Source: an uncultured Bacteroidota bacterium
GTDB lineage: Bacteria > Bacteroidota > Bacteroidia > Chitinophagales > Chitinophagaceae
Length of the DNA: 11,810 nt
Assembly (NCBI GenBank): GCA_903912405.1
Contig: CAIWHF010000006.1
Coordinates: forward strand, 1-11,810
Reading direction: 5' to 3'
In this document: positions 1-6,262 of the stretch, one piece after another
Layout: each line of letters starts with the position of its first letter
How positions within the stretch are numbered: position 1 is the stretch's first letter
Notes under the pieces: model-generated
What the model saw: the letters and a program-made list of their open reading frames with translations, nothing else
Databases searched by the model: none
What the model was told of the DNA's origin: nothing
Made by a program: the position numbers and the translations under genes

Positions 1-60
1 AAAGAAATTAATTATGAAACACAAGAAAGTGCAATTGTACTAATTAATTCCGGAACTTAA
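1..60 (+). CDS. 3' end of an unidentified upstream gene (partial)
   Basis: The first base opens an in-frame stretch of 19 codons ending ...AIVLINSGT and TAA at 58-60. The start lies outside the window. It is followed after one base by the ATG of the next small gene, the tight spacing expected inside a phage operon. The fragment is too short to recognise a family, and no function is proposed. The support is the open frame and its spacing, so it could also be a chance open stretch. Confidence 0.45.
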   Translation, partial: KEINYETQESAIVLINSGT

Positions 61-61
61 A

Positions 62-157
62 ATGACAGTTTCTTTATCATTTGCATTAATGATGTTAATG
101 GCAACAATATTAATGTTTGTTGTTATAGAAAATAATGACGATGAAGATAATTTTTAA
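62..157 (+). CDS. 31-residue single-span membrane peptide, unknown
   Basis: ATG at 62, one base after the previous stop, with GGA about 8 bases upstream (ccggaac), and TAA at 155-157. The product begins MTVSLSFALMMLMATILMFV and ends with a very acidic tail, IENNDDEDNF. Residues 3-22 are hydrophobic, enough for one membrane span. The acidic end would be expected in the periplasm or cytoplasm depending on topology, which the sequence does not settle. Peptides like this are common in phage genomes, sometimes as holin-like or superinfection-related proteins, but nothing here identifies a role. The evidence is composition, spacing and the following gene of identical length. Confidence 0.5.
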   Translation: MTVSLSFALMMLMATILMFVVIENNDDEDNF

Positions 158-169
158 AGGGTATACAAA

Positions 170-265
170 ATGTTAAAAATTTTTGAAATTTATTTTTATA
201 TGATTATATTTACTTTAACTATTGCTAGTTTTGCATTTTTACTAAAATTTTTTGTAAGCAATTAA
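170..265 (+). CDS. 31-residue single-span membrane peptide, unknown
   Basis: ATG at 170 preceded by a good ribosome binding site (aaaggg at 157-162, 7 bases before the start) that overlaps the stop of the previous gene; TAA at 263-265. The product starts MLKIFEIYFYMIIFTLTIAS and continues FAFLLKFFVSN. Residues 6-25 are almost wholly hydrophobic and aromatic, with lysines at 3 and 27, so one membrane span flanked by positive charge is likely. It is the last gene before the hairpins at 271-313. No family is recognised. The strong ribosome binding site makes it more credible than its length alone would. Confidence 0.5.
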   Translation: MLKIFEIYFYMIIFTLTIASFAFLLKFFVSN

Positions 266-270
266 AAAAA

Positions 271-288
271 TCCCCCTAAAGAGGGGGA
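271..288 (-). terminator. Hairpin with a U-tract on the minus strand
   Basis: tccccct (271-277) pairs perfectly with aggggga (282-288) around the loop aaag. Read on the minus strand, the hairpin is followed by seven T residues (plus-strand a264-a270), the classic form of an intrinsic terminator for leftward transcription. Read on the plus strand, there is no T-run after it. It therefore seems placed to stop minus-strand transcripts that run past phoH, not to end the small plus-strand genes. The form is clear; the direction of action is inferred. Confidence 0.6.
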
Positions 289-292
289 AATA

Positions 293-313
293 CTCTAGGG
301 AGATAATCTAGAG
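293..313 (+). promoter_or_regulatory. Second hairpin / inverted repeat upstream of phoH
   Basis: ctctag (293-298) and ctagag (308-313) form a perfect inverted repeat around ggagataat. On the plus strand it is followed by caattttgtttgatttt, which is T-rich but not a clean run. It could be a weak rightward terminator for the small membrane-peptide genes, an operator, or part of the phoH leader. The string ctagggaga also resembles the start-site end of a T7-type promoter (CTATAGGGAGA), but the upstream half does not match. The remaining spacer from 314 to 364 shows only the phoH ribosome binding site; I see no convincing sigma-70 promoter. Confidence 0.35.
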
Positions 314-364
314 CAATTTTGTTTGATTTTCATTAATGCTTAAAACCAATATACAAAGGTTACC

Positions 365-907
365 ATGCCATTACCTAAAATGTCAAATGTACTGGGCGAT
401 GTACCGTTAAACAAAAGTTTTTCAACTAAAAAAATTGTAAAGAATAAAAAATTAACCCCAATTAAAAATAATAAAAAATTATTTGTTTTAGATACAAACG
501 TATTGATGCATGATTCTACGTCTTTGTTTAGATTCCAAGAAAATGACGTATATATTCCAATGGTAACTTTAGAAGAACTTGATAATCATAAAAAAGGAAT
601 GTCAGAAGTTTCTAGAAATGCTAGGCAAATTTCCAGAACGCTTGACGCTTTAATAAAAGATATTGCAGAAAATTTTATTGATACGGGGATACCCCTATCA
701 AGACTTGGCAATAATGATGCAAAAGGCAATTTATTTTTTCAAACAACATTACAGCCAGCAAAACTACCTGAAGGATTGCCAGAAGGAAAAGCTGATAATC
801 AAATTTTAGGAGTCGTTCTTGCTTTAGCTAAACAATACAATAACAAATCTGTGATTTTAGTATCAAAAGATATTAATATCCGAATAAAAGCTAGAGCCAT
901 AGGATAA
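365..907 (+). CDS. PhoH-family protein, N-terminal PIN nuclease part (ends at in-frame TAA)
   Basis: ATG at 365 follows aaagg at 355-359 (5-base spacing), so the start is secure. The 180 residues form a PIN-type RNase domain: VLDTNVLMHD at 41-50 gives the first acidic residue (D43), the TLEELD segment gives E70/E71, KADNQIL gives D144, and VSKDINIRIKARA gives D169. PIN domains cut RNA using Mg2+ held by such residues. In the usual PIN-PhoH proteins this domain runs straight into the ATPase domain through a segment like 'ALGLxAEDYxxDxVLEDxDLLYxG'. Here the frame stops with TAA right after RAIG, and the rest of that segment (NAEDYFIDNVLEDTDLLYSG) continues in the same frame. The product is either a free PIN protein or the front half of a broken or read-through gene. 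Residues 10-38 are lysine-rich and probably flexible. Confidence 0.85.
   Translation: MPLPKMSNVLGDVPLNKSFSTKKIVKNKKLTPIKNNKKLFVLDTNVLMHDSTSLFRFQENDVYIPMVTLEELDNHKKGMSEVSRNARQISRTLDALIKDIAENFIDTGIPLSRLGNNDAKGNLFFQTTLQPAKLPEGLPEGKADNQILGVVLALAKQYNNKSVILVSKDINIRIKARAIG
905..907 (+). other. In-frame TAA between PIN and PhoH ATPase domains
   Basis: Codon 181 of the frame that starts at 365 is TAA, flanked by ata gga and aat gca gaa gat. The frame is otherwise open from 365 to 1873 (502 sense codons without it). Homologues have a hydrophobic residue at this place, and TTA (Leu) is one base away, so a T-to-A nonsense change is the simplest origin. Reading TAA through is unlikely from context alone, since TAA is this phage's preferred stop and no known leaky context follows it. 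An ATG at 909-911 overlaps the stop region but is in another frame and opens only six codons. Confidence 0.9.
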
Positions 908-967
908 AATGCAGAAGATTATTTTATAGACAATGTATTAGAAGATACAGATCTTCTTTACTCTGGA

Positions 968-1873
968 ATGCAGCAATTGCCAAATGATTTTTGGTCTAAA
1001 CACGGCAAAGGGCTTGAATCATGGCAAGAAAGACATAACAATATTAAGCATACATTTTATAGTGTAACTGGTCCTTATGTTCCTACAATGCTAATAAATC
1101 AATTTGTTTTTATTGAGCCAAACAATGGTGAGCAAGCATTTAGTGCAAAAGTAAAAAAAATTAATGGGAAAACAGCAGTTTTACAAACTATTTGTGATTT
1201 TAAACAATCAAAAAATAATGTATTTAGTGTAAACGCTAGAAATAATGAGCAAAATTTTGCTCTTAATCTGTTAATGGATCCGGAATGTGATTTTGTTACA
1301 TTGTTAGGGCCAGCCGGGACTGGGAAAACATTGTTAGCTTTGGCATCTGCATTGCAGCAAGTTTTGGAAAAAAAGATTTACAGCGAAGTAATAATTACTC
1401 GTGCCACTGTACCTGTTGGCGAAGATATCGGATTTTTGCCGGGAACTGAAGAAGAAAAGATGGGCCCTTGGTTTGGTGCATTTGATGATAATCTAGAAGT
1501 TTTAACAAAGAATCAAGGAGAGGCAGGGGATTGGGGGCGAGCAGCAACTCAAGAACTTATTAAATCAAAAATTAAAATAAAATCTATGAGTTTTATGCGG
1601 GGAAGAAGTTTTGTTAATAAATTTTTAATTATTGACGAGGCTCAAAATTTAACCGCAAAACAAATGAAAACATTAATTACGCGTGCTGGCTCTGGGACTA
1701 AGATTGTATGCCTCGGAAACATAGCTCAGATTGATACACCATATCTTACTGAGGGATCTAGCGGGTTAACTTATGTAGTAGACAATTTCAAGAATTGGGC
1801 GCATGGAGGTCACATAACCCTAAAAAAGGGAGAGCGGTCAAGGCTTGCAGATTATGCAAACGAAGTATTATAA
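968..1873 (+). CDS. phoH: PhoH-family ATPase part (in frame with the PIN part upstream)
   Basis: From the first in-frame ATG after the internal stop this codes for 301 residues with an intact PhoH P-loop ATPase: Walker A GPAGTGKT at 114-121, the family segment VPVGEDIGFLPGTEEEKMGP at 148-167, Walker B FLIIDEAQ at 219-226, a sensor-like CLGNIAQID, and the C-terminal ITLKKGERSRLADYANEVL. PhoH proteins are thought to be RNA-acting ATPases or helicases; phage copies are common, and their role is not settled. ATG 968 has only gga directly before it, so it is a poor start, and the coding sense of 908-967 (NAEDYFIDN...) belongs to the same protein. Either translation starts here inefficiently, or a PIN-PhoH fusion is split by one base change. 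No other damage is visible, which argues for a recent change, a sequencing error, or a functional two-piece protein. The stop overlaps the terminator at 1873-1902. Confidence 0.85.
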   Translation: MQQLPNDFWSKHGKGLESWQERHNNIKHTFYSVTGPYVPTMLINQFVFIEPNNGEQAFSAKVKKINGKTAVLQTICDFKQSKNNVFSVNARNNEQNFALNLLMDPECDFVTLLGPAGTGKTLLALASALQQVLEKKIYSEVIITRATVPVGEDIGFLPGTEEEKMGPWFGAFDDNLEVLTKNQGEAGDWGRAATQELIKSKIKIKSMSFMRGRSFVNKFLIIDEAQNLTAKQMKTLITRAGSGTKIVCLGNIAQIDTPYLTEGSSGLTYVVDNFKNWAHGGHITLKKGERSRLADYANEVL

Positions 1874-1902
1874 AAATAACCCCCAGTAATGGGGGTTATT
1901 TT
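1873..1902. terminator. Bidirectional terminator between convergent genes
   Basis: aaaataaccccc (1873-1884) pairs perfectly with gggggttatttt (1891-1902), a 12-bp stem with a six-base loop agtaat. The outer A/T pairs supply a T-rich tail in both directions (ttttattt rightward, ttttata leftward). The last base of the phoH TAA and the first two bases of the minus-strand gene's TAA lie inside the stem, so one 30-base element closes both transcription units. Confidence 0.9.
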
Positions 1903-3214
1903 ATTTGTTATTAAAATACTTGTTATACAGTTCTTTCCCTTTATCGTAAATAGTATCCCTATTTTCGTATAAATCCTGAGCTCCAAGAGCAAGACCTCCA
2001 ACAAGGCCTGCCGCGCCAAGAGCAGCGCCAACAGGAGGGGCAATCATTCCTGCTGCGGCAGCGGCAGGAGCTAAAGACATTAGCCCCGCTAATGCCCCAG
2101 TACCATGTTTTACAGTAGATGCAACATCCCCATTTTTTGCATCATTATAAGCCTGATTTACATCGTATGGTATAGCCGCTGCTGTTAATGGTGTAGCGAC
2201 CTTGTTAAATATTTTTCCGCTAGCTCTGGCTATATTTGCCATTTTCCCCGAATTTTCCCCGATATTAGTGGCTGCATTTTGCAACCCTACAGGCAATTCT
2301 GATGCGGAATCAGCAAGCTTCCCACTTAGTCTAGCTTGTCTTGCAGTTAAATCAGATAAAGCATTTGCTGATTTATTCGCTTCTGATTGAGCTTTAACTA
2401 AATTTGCTGTTGCCTCTGCTCTTGGTTTTTCTATGCTGCTTTGAACTGCTAATTTTGCCTTTTCAACATCGGATATTTTTTGAGAATTTGCAGCTTGCTC
2501 AGCTTGCATTTGAGCTAATTTTGCCCTTTGTGCCGCCGGGTCTAAAACTAAAGGGCTTTCTTCAACGTGAATTGCATTTGGCTCAATTGCTTGCATTCTA
2601 GTAATGTTTTTTGCATTTTCAGGAATCATTTGTTGTTGCACCGCGCTCATGCTTGGATTATTTGACGCTTGAAAATCTGTAGCGCCAAATTTTTTTGCAT
2701 AATTTGCCGTAGCATCCCCTCCAGCAGGCTTAGGCGTAAGTTTTGGCTCTTCCATGACTGGAGCGGATTGATTCTTATATTGCTCTGGCAAATAATCATT
2801 TACAGCCTTATCGCTATGCATATAGTCATGATATGCCTTTGCATCATTTAAATTTTGTAAATTTTGCGCATGTTTGTCTTGAAGTTCATTAAGTGTTTTA
2901 TTTACTAAGTTTAAATTATCTTGAACATTTGTAAATTTTGATGGCAAAGTGCTAAATTTATTTGCTTTATATCCAGCATACCCAGATGCCGCTGTTCCAA
3001 CGCCCATACCAATTGAATTGCCGGTATCATCCCGTTGATTGTCTTGTTCTTCCGGCTGGGAAGAAGGAGTTTCTTGCGCAGTATCTGTAAAAAGACTTAA
3101 TCTTTTGCCTTTTGCTTGGGCTGGCTCAAATTCTTGCTGTTCTGTTTGAGCAAAATTTTTTGAGTCATTTCCGTCAGATGGTATATCTAGCAATTCTCCT
3201 AAATTACGGGACAT
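1901..3214 (-). CDS. Probable internal/ejection virion protein with coiled coil and hydrophobic C-terminus
   Basis: This 437-residue protein is not assigned to a named family. Residues 1-65 are polar and disordered-looking. Residues 66-84 are Gly/Ala-rich (IGMGVGTAASGYAGYKA). Residues 92-125 and 225-300 have the Ala/Gln/Leu/Lys pattern of long helices or coiled coils. Residues 372-412 form a strongly hydrophobic Ala/Gly stretch (LAPAAAAAGMIAPPVGAALG and on) that could insert in a membrane as a helical hairpin. The end is charged (DLYENRDTIYDKGKELYNKY). There is no cysteine. The ATG at 3214 follows ggagg in the last codons of the previous gene, so the start is firm. As the last gene of the structural operon, next to a transglycosylase-like internal protein, it most plausibly belongs to the proteins ejected with DNA. 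That role is inferred from composition and position only. Confidence 0.7.
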   Translation of the reverse strand: MSRNLGELLDIPSDGNDSKNFAQTEQQEFEPAQAKGKRLSLFTDTAQETPSSQPEEQDNQRDDTGNSIGMGVGTAASGYAGYKANKFSTLPSKFTNVQDNLNLVNKTLNELQDKHAQNLQNLNDAKAYHDYMHSDKAVNDYLPEQYKNQSAPVMEEPKLTPKPAGGDATANYAKKFGATDFQASNNPSMSAVQQQMIPENAKNITRMQAIEPNAIHVEESPLVLDPAAQRAKLAQMQAEQAANSQKISDVEKAKLAVQSSIEKPRAEATANLVKAQSEANKSANALSDLTARQARLSGKLADSASELPVGLQNAATNIGENSGKMANIARASGKIFNKVATPLTAAAIPYDVNQAYNDAKNGDVASTVKHGTGALAGLMSLAPAAAAAGMIAPPVGAALGAAGLVGGLALGAQDLYENRDTIYDKGKELYNKYFNNK

Positions 3215-3216
3215 AA

Positions 3217-5211
3217 TTAACCTCCATTATTTTGTTTTTTAGAATTTTTAGGCGACATAATATTGCTATATTGTTTTGAATATTCGTCTGCGATTTCTTT
3301 GTGTTTTCCCACAACTTGTTTCCACCAATCAGAATTTACAATTTGATGGTTGGCTGCAACTGGGTTTAATTGATCTCCGTATTTGCTAGATAAAACTTGA
3401 TATCCATTATGCAAATCTTTATACATGTCTAGATTGTTTTCTACTTGGCTTAACGTGTGAAGCAATGTTGCTGGATTTGTATTTTGCGATATGGTGCCGG
3501 CAGTTAAAAGATTTGCCTCAGATGCTGGCATATTTCCTGTCGCATTCATGCCTTTTAACTTTGCATTTGCAAAGTTTGCGTTATCAATTGCCATTACTAC
3601 CATTTGAGCAACTTTTTGCTCTTCTGGAGAATGTAGATTATTTAAAAACTTTTGCATTGGAAGCCCGATTGACCCTGACAAACTACCAAAATTACCATGG
3701 AATCCTTGATCTGCCGCAGCAACAATGGCATTCCCAATAGCGGGGAATTTATTCATATTGTTTACGACATTAGCAATCACCGCCCTATTTTCAGGGCTTT
3801 GTTGAGCATAATCTAAAAGCTGAGAAATATTTTGTTTGCCAGAGGTTTGCATTGCAGATTCTGGAGAGCCAAACTGGGAAACTTTTTCTACTCGTTCATT
3901 TGCCGATTTTTCTTTTTCTGCCCATTGATTTTTAGTAAATTCGTTGTAAGTAGCATTGGCAGGGATTTTTGAAAATCCCCAGTCATTAAACCCCATATTT
4001 TTAGCACTTGGGTCAGATGGGTCAAGCGGTATTTTATTTTTAAAATCTGTTTTCCCTTGCTGATTTTGTTGGTTTTGACTTCCATCGCCAACAATGCTTT
4101 TTGGGTTTACTCCCTGATCCCATAGGTTACCTTCAATCCTTGATAGCAATTTACCAACGGGAACCCCGCCATTTAACCCATTGGCTTTAATAACATTTTG
4201 CGGCAATACATCGCTTAATTTAGTTGCTGGATCTGCATTTAACAATTTAGGTGCGTCGCCACCAAACCACCAAGCCGCCCGATGGTTAAGGGCAGTGTCA
4301 TCAAGGTTATTATTTTTTAAATAAGACGAATTTTCTTTTAAAAGAGCATTTTCATATTGAGAAGTAATAGCAGGGTCAGTACCATATCCGTCAGGCAAAT
4401 TATACTTTTGTTGAATGGCATTGCGGGTGCTATCAATCATTCCTCCGGGGCCAACAGCAGAAGAAGTTTTGGATTTTTGACCCGGCGTCATTCCCTCTAA
4501 ACTATGAGTAGCATTTAAAAATGAATCTGTTGTTATATTTCCTACTTTATTTTGTTCTGGCAGACCACCTTGCATTTGTTGCGCAGGAACTGTGTTTTGT
4601 TGCAGCATTTGTTGCGGCATACCCTGCCCGGGGCTAGGAGGGCTAGTAGGAGCGGTTGATCCTGAAAGCAATTGCATATCTGCTGGATTGGGATCGCGCC
4701 CCATGGAACGAGCAATATTAACTCGCTGTCCTGCCAATTCTTGAGTTTTTTGTTGTGTCCCAATTTCTGTTGCCAACGCTTTAGCTACAGAAGAATTGGG
4801 AGCAATACGCGCAACTTCGGCAGCAAACTCAGGAGTAATAGGAAGACCTTGATCACGTCTTTCAGCAACCATATCAGATGCTTTTTTATTTTGTCCTAAT
4901 AGCAAGTTTGATTGAGCCATTTGCATTTTTAATTGCGCTATAGGCAATTGCTGAGCGCGGTCATTCTCAACATTTTCTCCAAGTGCCTCTGCCGCACTAC
5001 CTAAGGATGCTGTAAACCCGCCTAATTGCGGTTTTGCAAAACCAGCAGCAACTTTAAACCAATTAGGGTTCTGATAGCGCTGCTGTAAAGCAGTCAAAGC
5101 AGTTTGCTGTGCTTCTTGCAATTGCTTTATACGGTCATCGTCAAGACCATACGTGTTAACGTTAGACAAATCCATAGAATTAGACAAACCGCCATAATTA
5201 TTATCAGACAT
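3217..5211 (-). CDS. Internal virion protein with lytic-transglycosylase-like domain
   Basis: 664 residues. Residues 1-110 are helical and Gln/Ala-rich; 175-225 are a Pro/Gln/Gly linker. Residues about 228-365 resemble the soluble-lytic-transglycosylase domains of phage internal proteins: FLNATHSLEG (candidate catalytic E239), SAVGPGGMI, a spaced block YENALLKENSSYLKNNNL, then a block like the usual 'HFLGxxGAxKLLxAxP' (NHRAAWWFGGDAPKLLNADP), and an ending PQNVIKANGL...VGKLLSRI. Such enzymes cut peptidoglycan strands so that DNA can cross the wall. The usual ESGG is LEGM here and the usual Q after SAVGPG is missing, so activity is uncertain. Residues 380-664 are helical, polar and unrecognised. 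There is no cysteine. The ATG shares one base with the previous stop (TAATG). The domain call is by eye. Confidence 0.75.
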   Translation of the reverse strand: MSDNNYGGLSNSMDLSNVNTYGLDDDRIKQLQEAQQTALTALQQRYQNPNWFKVAAGFAKPQLGGFTASLGSAAEALGENVENDRAQQLPIAQLKMQMAQSNLLLGQNKKASDMVAERRDQGLPITPEFAAEVARIAPNSSVAKALATEIGTQQKTQELAGQRVNIARSMGRDPNPADMQLLSGSTAPTSPPSPGQGMPQQMLQQNTVPAQQMQGGLPEQNKVGNITTDSFLNATHSLEGMTPGQKSKTSSAVGPGGMIDSTRNAIQQKYNLPDGYGTDPAITSQYENALLKENSSYLKNNNLDDTALNHRAAWWFGGDAPKLLNADPATKLSDVLPQNVIKANGLNGGVPVGKLLSRIEGNLWDQGVNPKSIVGDGSQNQQNQQGKTDFKNKIPLDPSDPSAKNMGFNDWGFSKIPANATYNEFTKNQWAEKEKSANERVEKVSQFGSPESAMQTSGKQNISQLLDYAQQSPENRAVIANVVNNMNKFPAIGNAIVAAADQGFHGNFGSLSGSIGLPMQKFLNNLHSPEEQKVAQMVVMAIDNANFANAKLKGMNATGNMPASEANLLTAGTISQNTNPATLLHTLSQVENNLDMYKDLHNGYQVLSSKYGDQLNPVAANHQIVNSDWWKQVVGKHKEIADEYSKQYSNIMSPKNSKKQNNGG

Positions 5212-6257
5212 TATTTACTCCCAGATGGCAAGCCACCTTTATTTTTTGAAGCTGAACAACCATAAGAAGTTTTAGAGGTAATAGACCCTCCATTTGCTGC
5301 CCCACCAAAAGAACTCCACCAACATCCAGAATTAGGAACGGAAAGCCCTGTCCCGGAAGATCCCGAGCCCAAGGAATATTGGTTTGAAGGAGAGCTAGTA
5401 GACGAACAATCCCCAAATAAACTATTATAAACGCTTTTCGCCCCGCTAATTGCACTAGAAATAGGCGTATTCCCATTTGAATTAGGCGTAAATAATCCAA
5501 GGGCTGTAGATCCAACTGCCCCAGCCGTAGACAATGGAGACATGCACAATGTAGTTGTTGTGGATGTCGGAATATTTGCCCCAGATAACAAAGTAGAATA
5601 CTTTGCAGCCTGCGAAAGTGGGAAACAGTACCCATTTTGTTGTATTTGTTGTTGCTGAGTTCCAAGTTGCGCTAAGGCGTTATTACATGTAACTCTGCTA
5701 TTGGTTAATTGGGTACCAAGAGTTCCTAACCCAAGACCAGATTGGTTCATATTTTGTTGTTTTTGTGTTGCAGCGTTTAAAGCATTGTTATACCCAGATG
5801 CTTCCATATTAGCAATATTTGAATTTAAACATTGTATTGCATTAGCATTGACTTGCCCAAGAACTTGGGCTCCACGCTGCGACCCAAATTGCCCAGAGCC
5901 CACAGCGGCAGCTGTGGCCATAGGTGACAAATTTTGCTGTATATTCCTATTCGCAATATCAGACATGCTATTCACAGCACATTTGATATAAGGGTTCATA
6001 TAGCACTTTGCCAATTGTGCTGTATTTATATTTGCCGAATTATTTAATAATTGTTGCCCTTGGTCAAAATAAGGATTTTGAGATTGAGCGGAATTAGCTG
6101 ATTGCGTAAATGCTTGTTGCTGCAAAGGCTGCGCGCCTACATACCTACCTTGATTAATAGCAGTAAGGCCAGAATTAGCTATATTGGATAAATAATTATT
6201 ATAATAATCAGGCGCTTTCGTTGATACTACTTGCGATGATTGTGCTATATTTGACAT
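5211..6257 (-). CDS. Gln/Asn/Ser-rich phage virion protein, unusually cysteine-rich
   Basis: 348 residues. The segment about 82-165 is the most family-like: a YMNPYIK motif, then IANRNIQQNLSP, AVGSGQFGSQRGAQVLGQ and NANA, a pattern I recognise from conserved podovirus-type structural proteins usually placed beside internal or ejection proteins. A second conserved-looking stretch is QQQQIQQNGYCFPL at 201-214 followed by YSTLLSGANIPTS. The C-terminal 80 residues are Ser/Gly-rich low complexity and contain YSLGSGSSGTGLSVP, which matches the repeat of the neighbouring upstream gene. There are nine cysteines (85, 93, 143, 191, 211, 238, 284, 312, 334), against none in the two genes downstream. The ATG lies 10 bases after GGAT at the end of the previous gene. 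Location inside the virion and any part in DNA ejection are inferred. Confidence 0.75.
   Translation of the reverse strand: MSNIAQSSQVVSTKAPDYYNNYLSNIANSGLTAINQGRYVGAQPLQQQAFTQSANSAQSQNPYFDQGQQLLNNSANINTAQLAKCYMNPYIKCAVNSMSDIANRNIQQNLSPMATAAAVGSGQFGSQRGAQVLGQVNANAIQCLNSNIANMEASGYNNALNAATQKQQNMNQSGLGLGTLGTQLTNSRVTCNNALAQLGTQQQQIQQNGYCFPLSQAAKYSTLLSGANIPTSTTTTLCMSPLSTAGAVGSTALGLFTPNSNGNTPISSAISGAKSVYNSLFGDCSSTSSPSNQYSLGSGSSGTGLSVPNSGCWWSSFGGAANGGSITSKTSYGCSASKNKGGLPSGSK
5331..5381 (-). repeat. Copy of the YSLGSG...GLSxP repeat in the adjacent gene
   Basis: The minus-strand coding of residues 294-309 (YSLGSGSSGTGLSVPN) matches the order of motifs in the 30-residue repeats of the gene at 6263-7651 (YSLGSGAIGAYAGNAGSGLS), with a shorter spacer. 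The DNA is also similar: gagcccaaggaatattgg here against gaacccaaagaataaggg there. Confidence 0.55.
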
Positions 6258-6262
6258 AATTT

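Noticed and set aside
1852..2043. Minus-strand open frame crossing the terminator
   Set aside because: Its end runs through the terminator stem into antisense phoH and it overlaps the real minus-strand gene in another frame.
5204..5665. Open frame of 153 codons on the minus strand overlapping the cysteine-rich virion gene in another frame
   Set aside because: No good ribosome binding site, and its composition (Leu/Arg/Gln) is what a frame-shifted reading of Gln/Ser/Gly-rich coding gives. The main frame has family-like motifs and coupled junctions.
5899..5918. Short hairpin ccacagc / gctgtgg within the cysteine-rich virion gene
   Set aside because: Lies in Ala-rich conserved coding (MATAAAVGSG) with no T-run; likely a by-product of codon choice.
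5211..6257. Diversity-generating retroelement target, suggested by Asn/Cys variation in a virion gene
   Set aside because: There is no reverse transcriptase, no template repeat and no C-terminal lectin-type variable region in the window, and the cysteines are spread over the whole protein.
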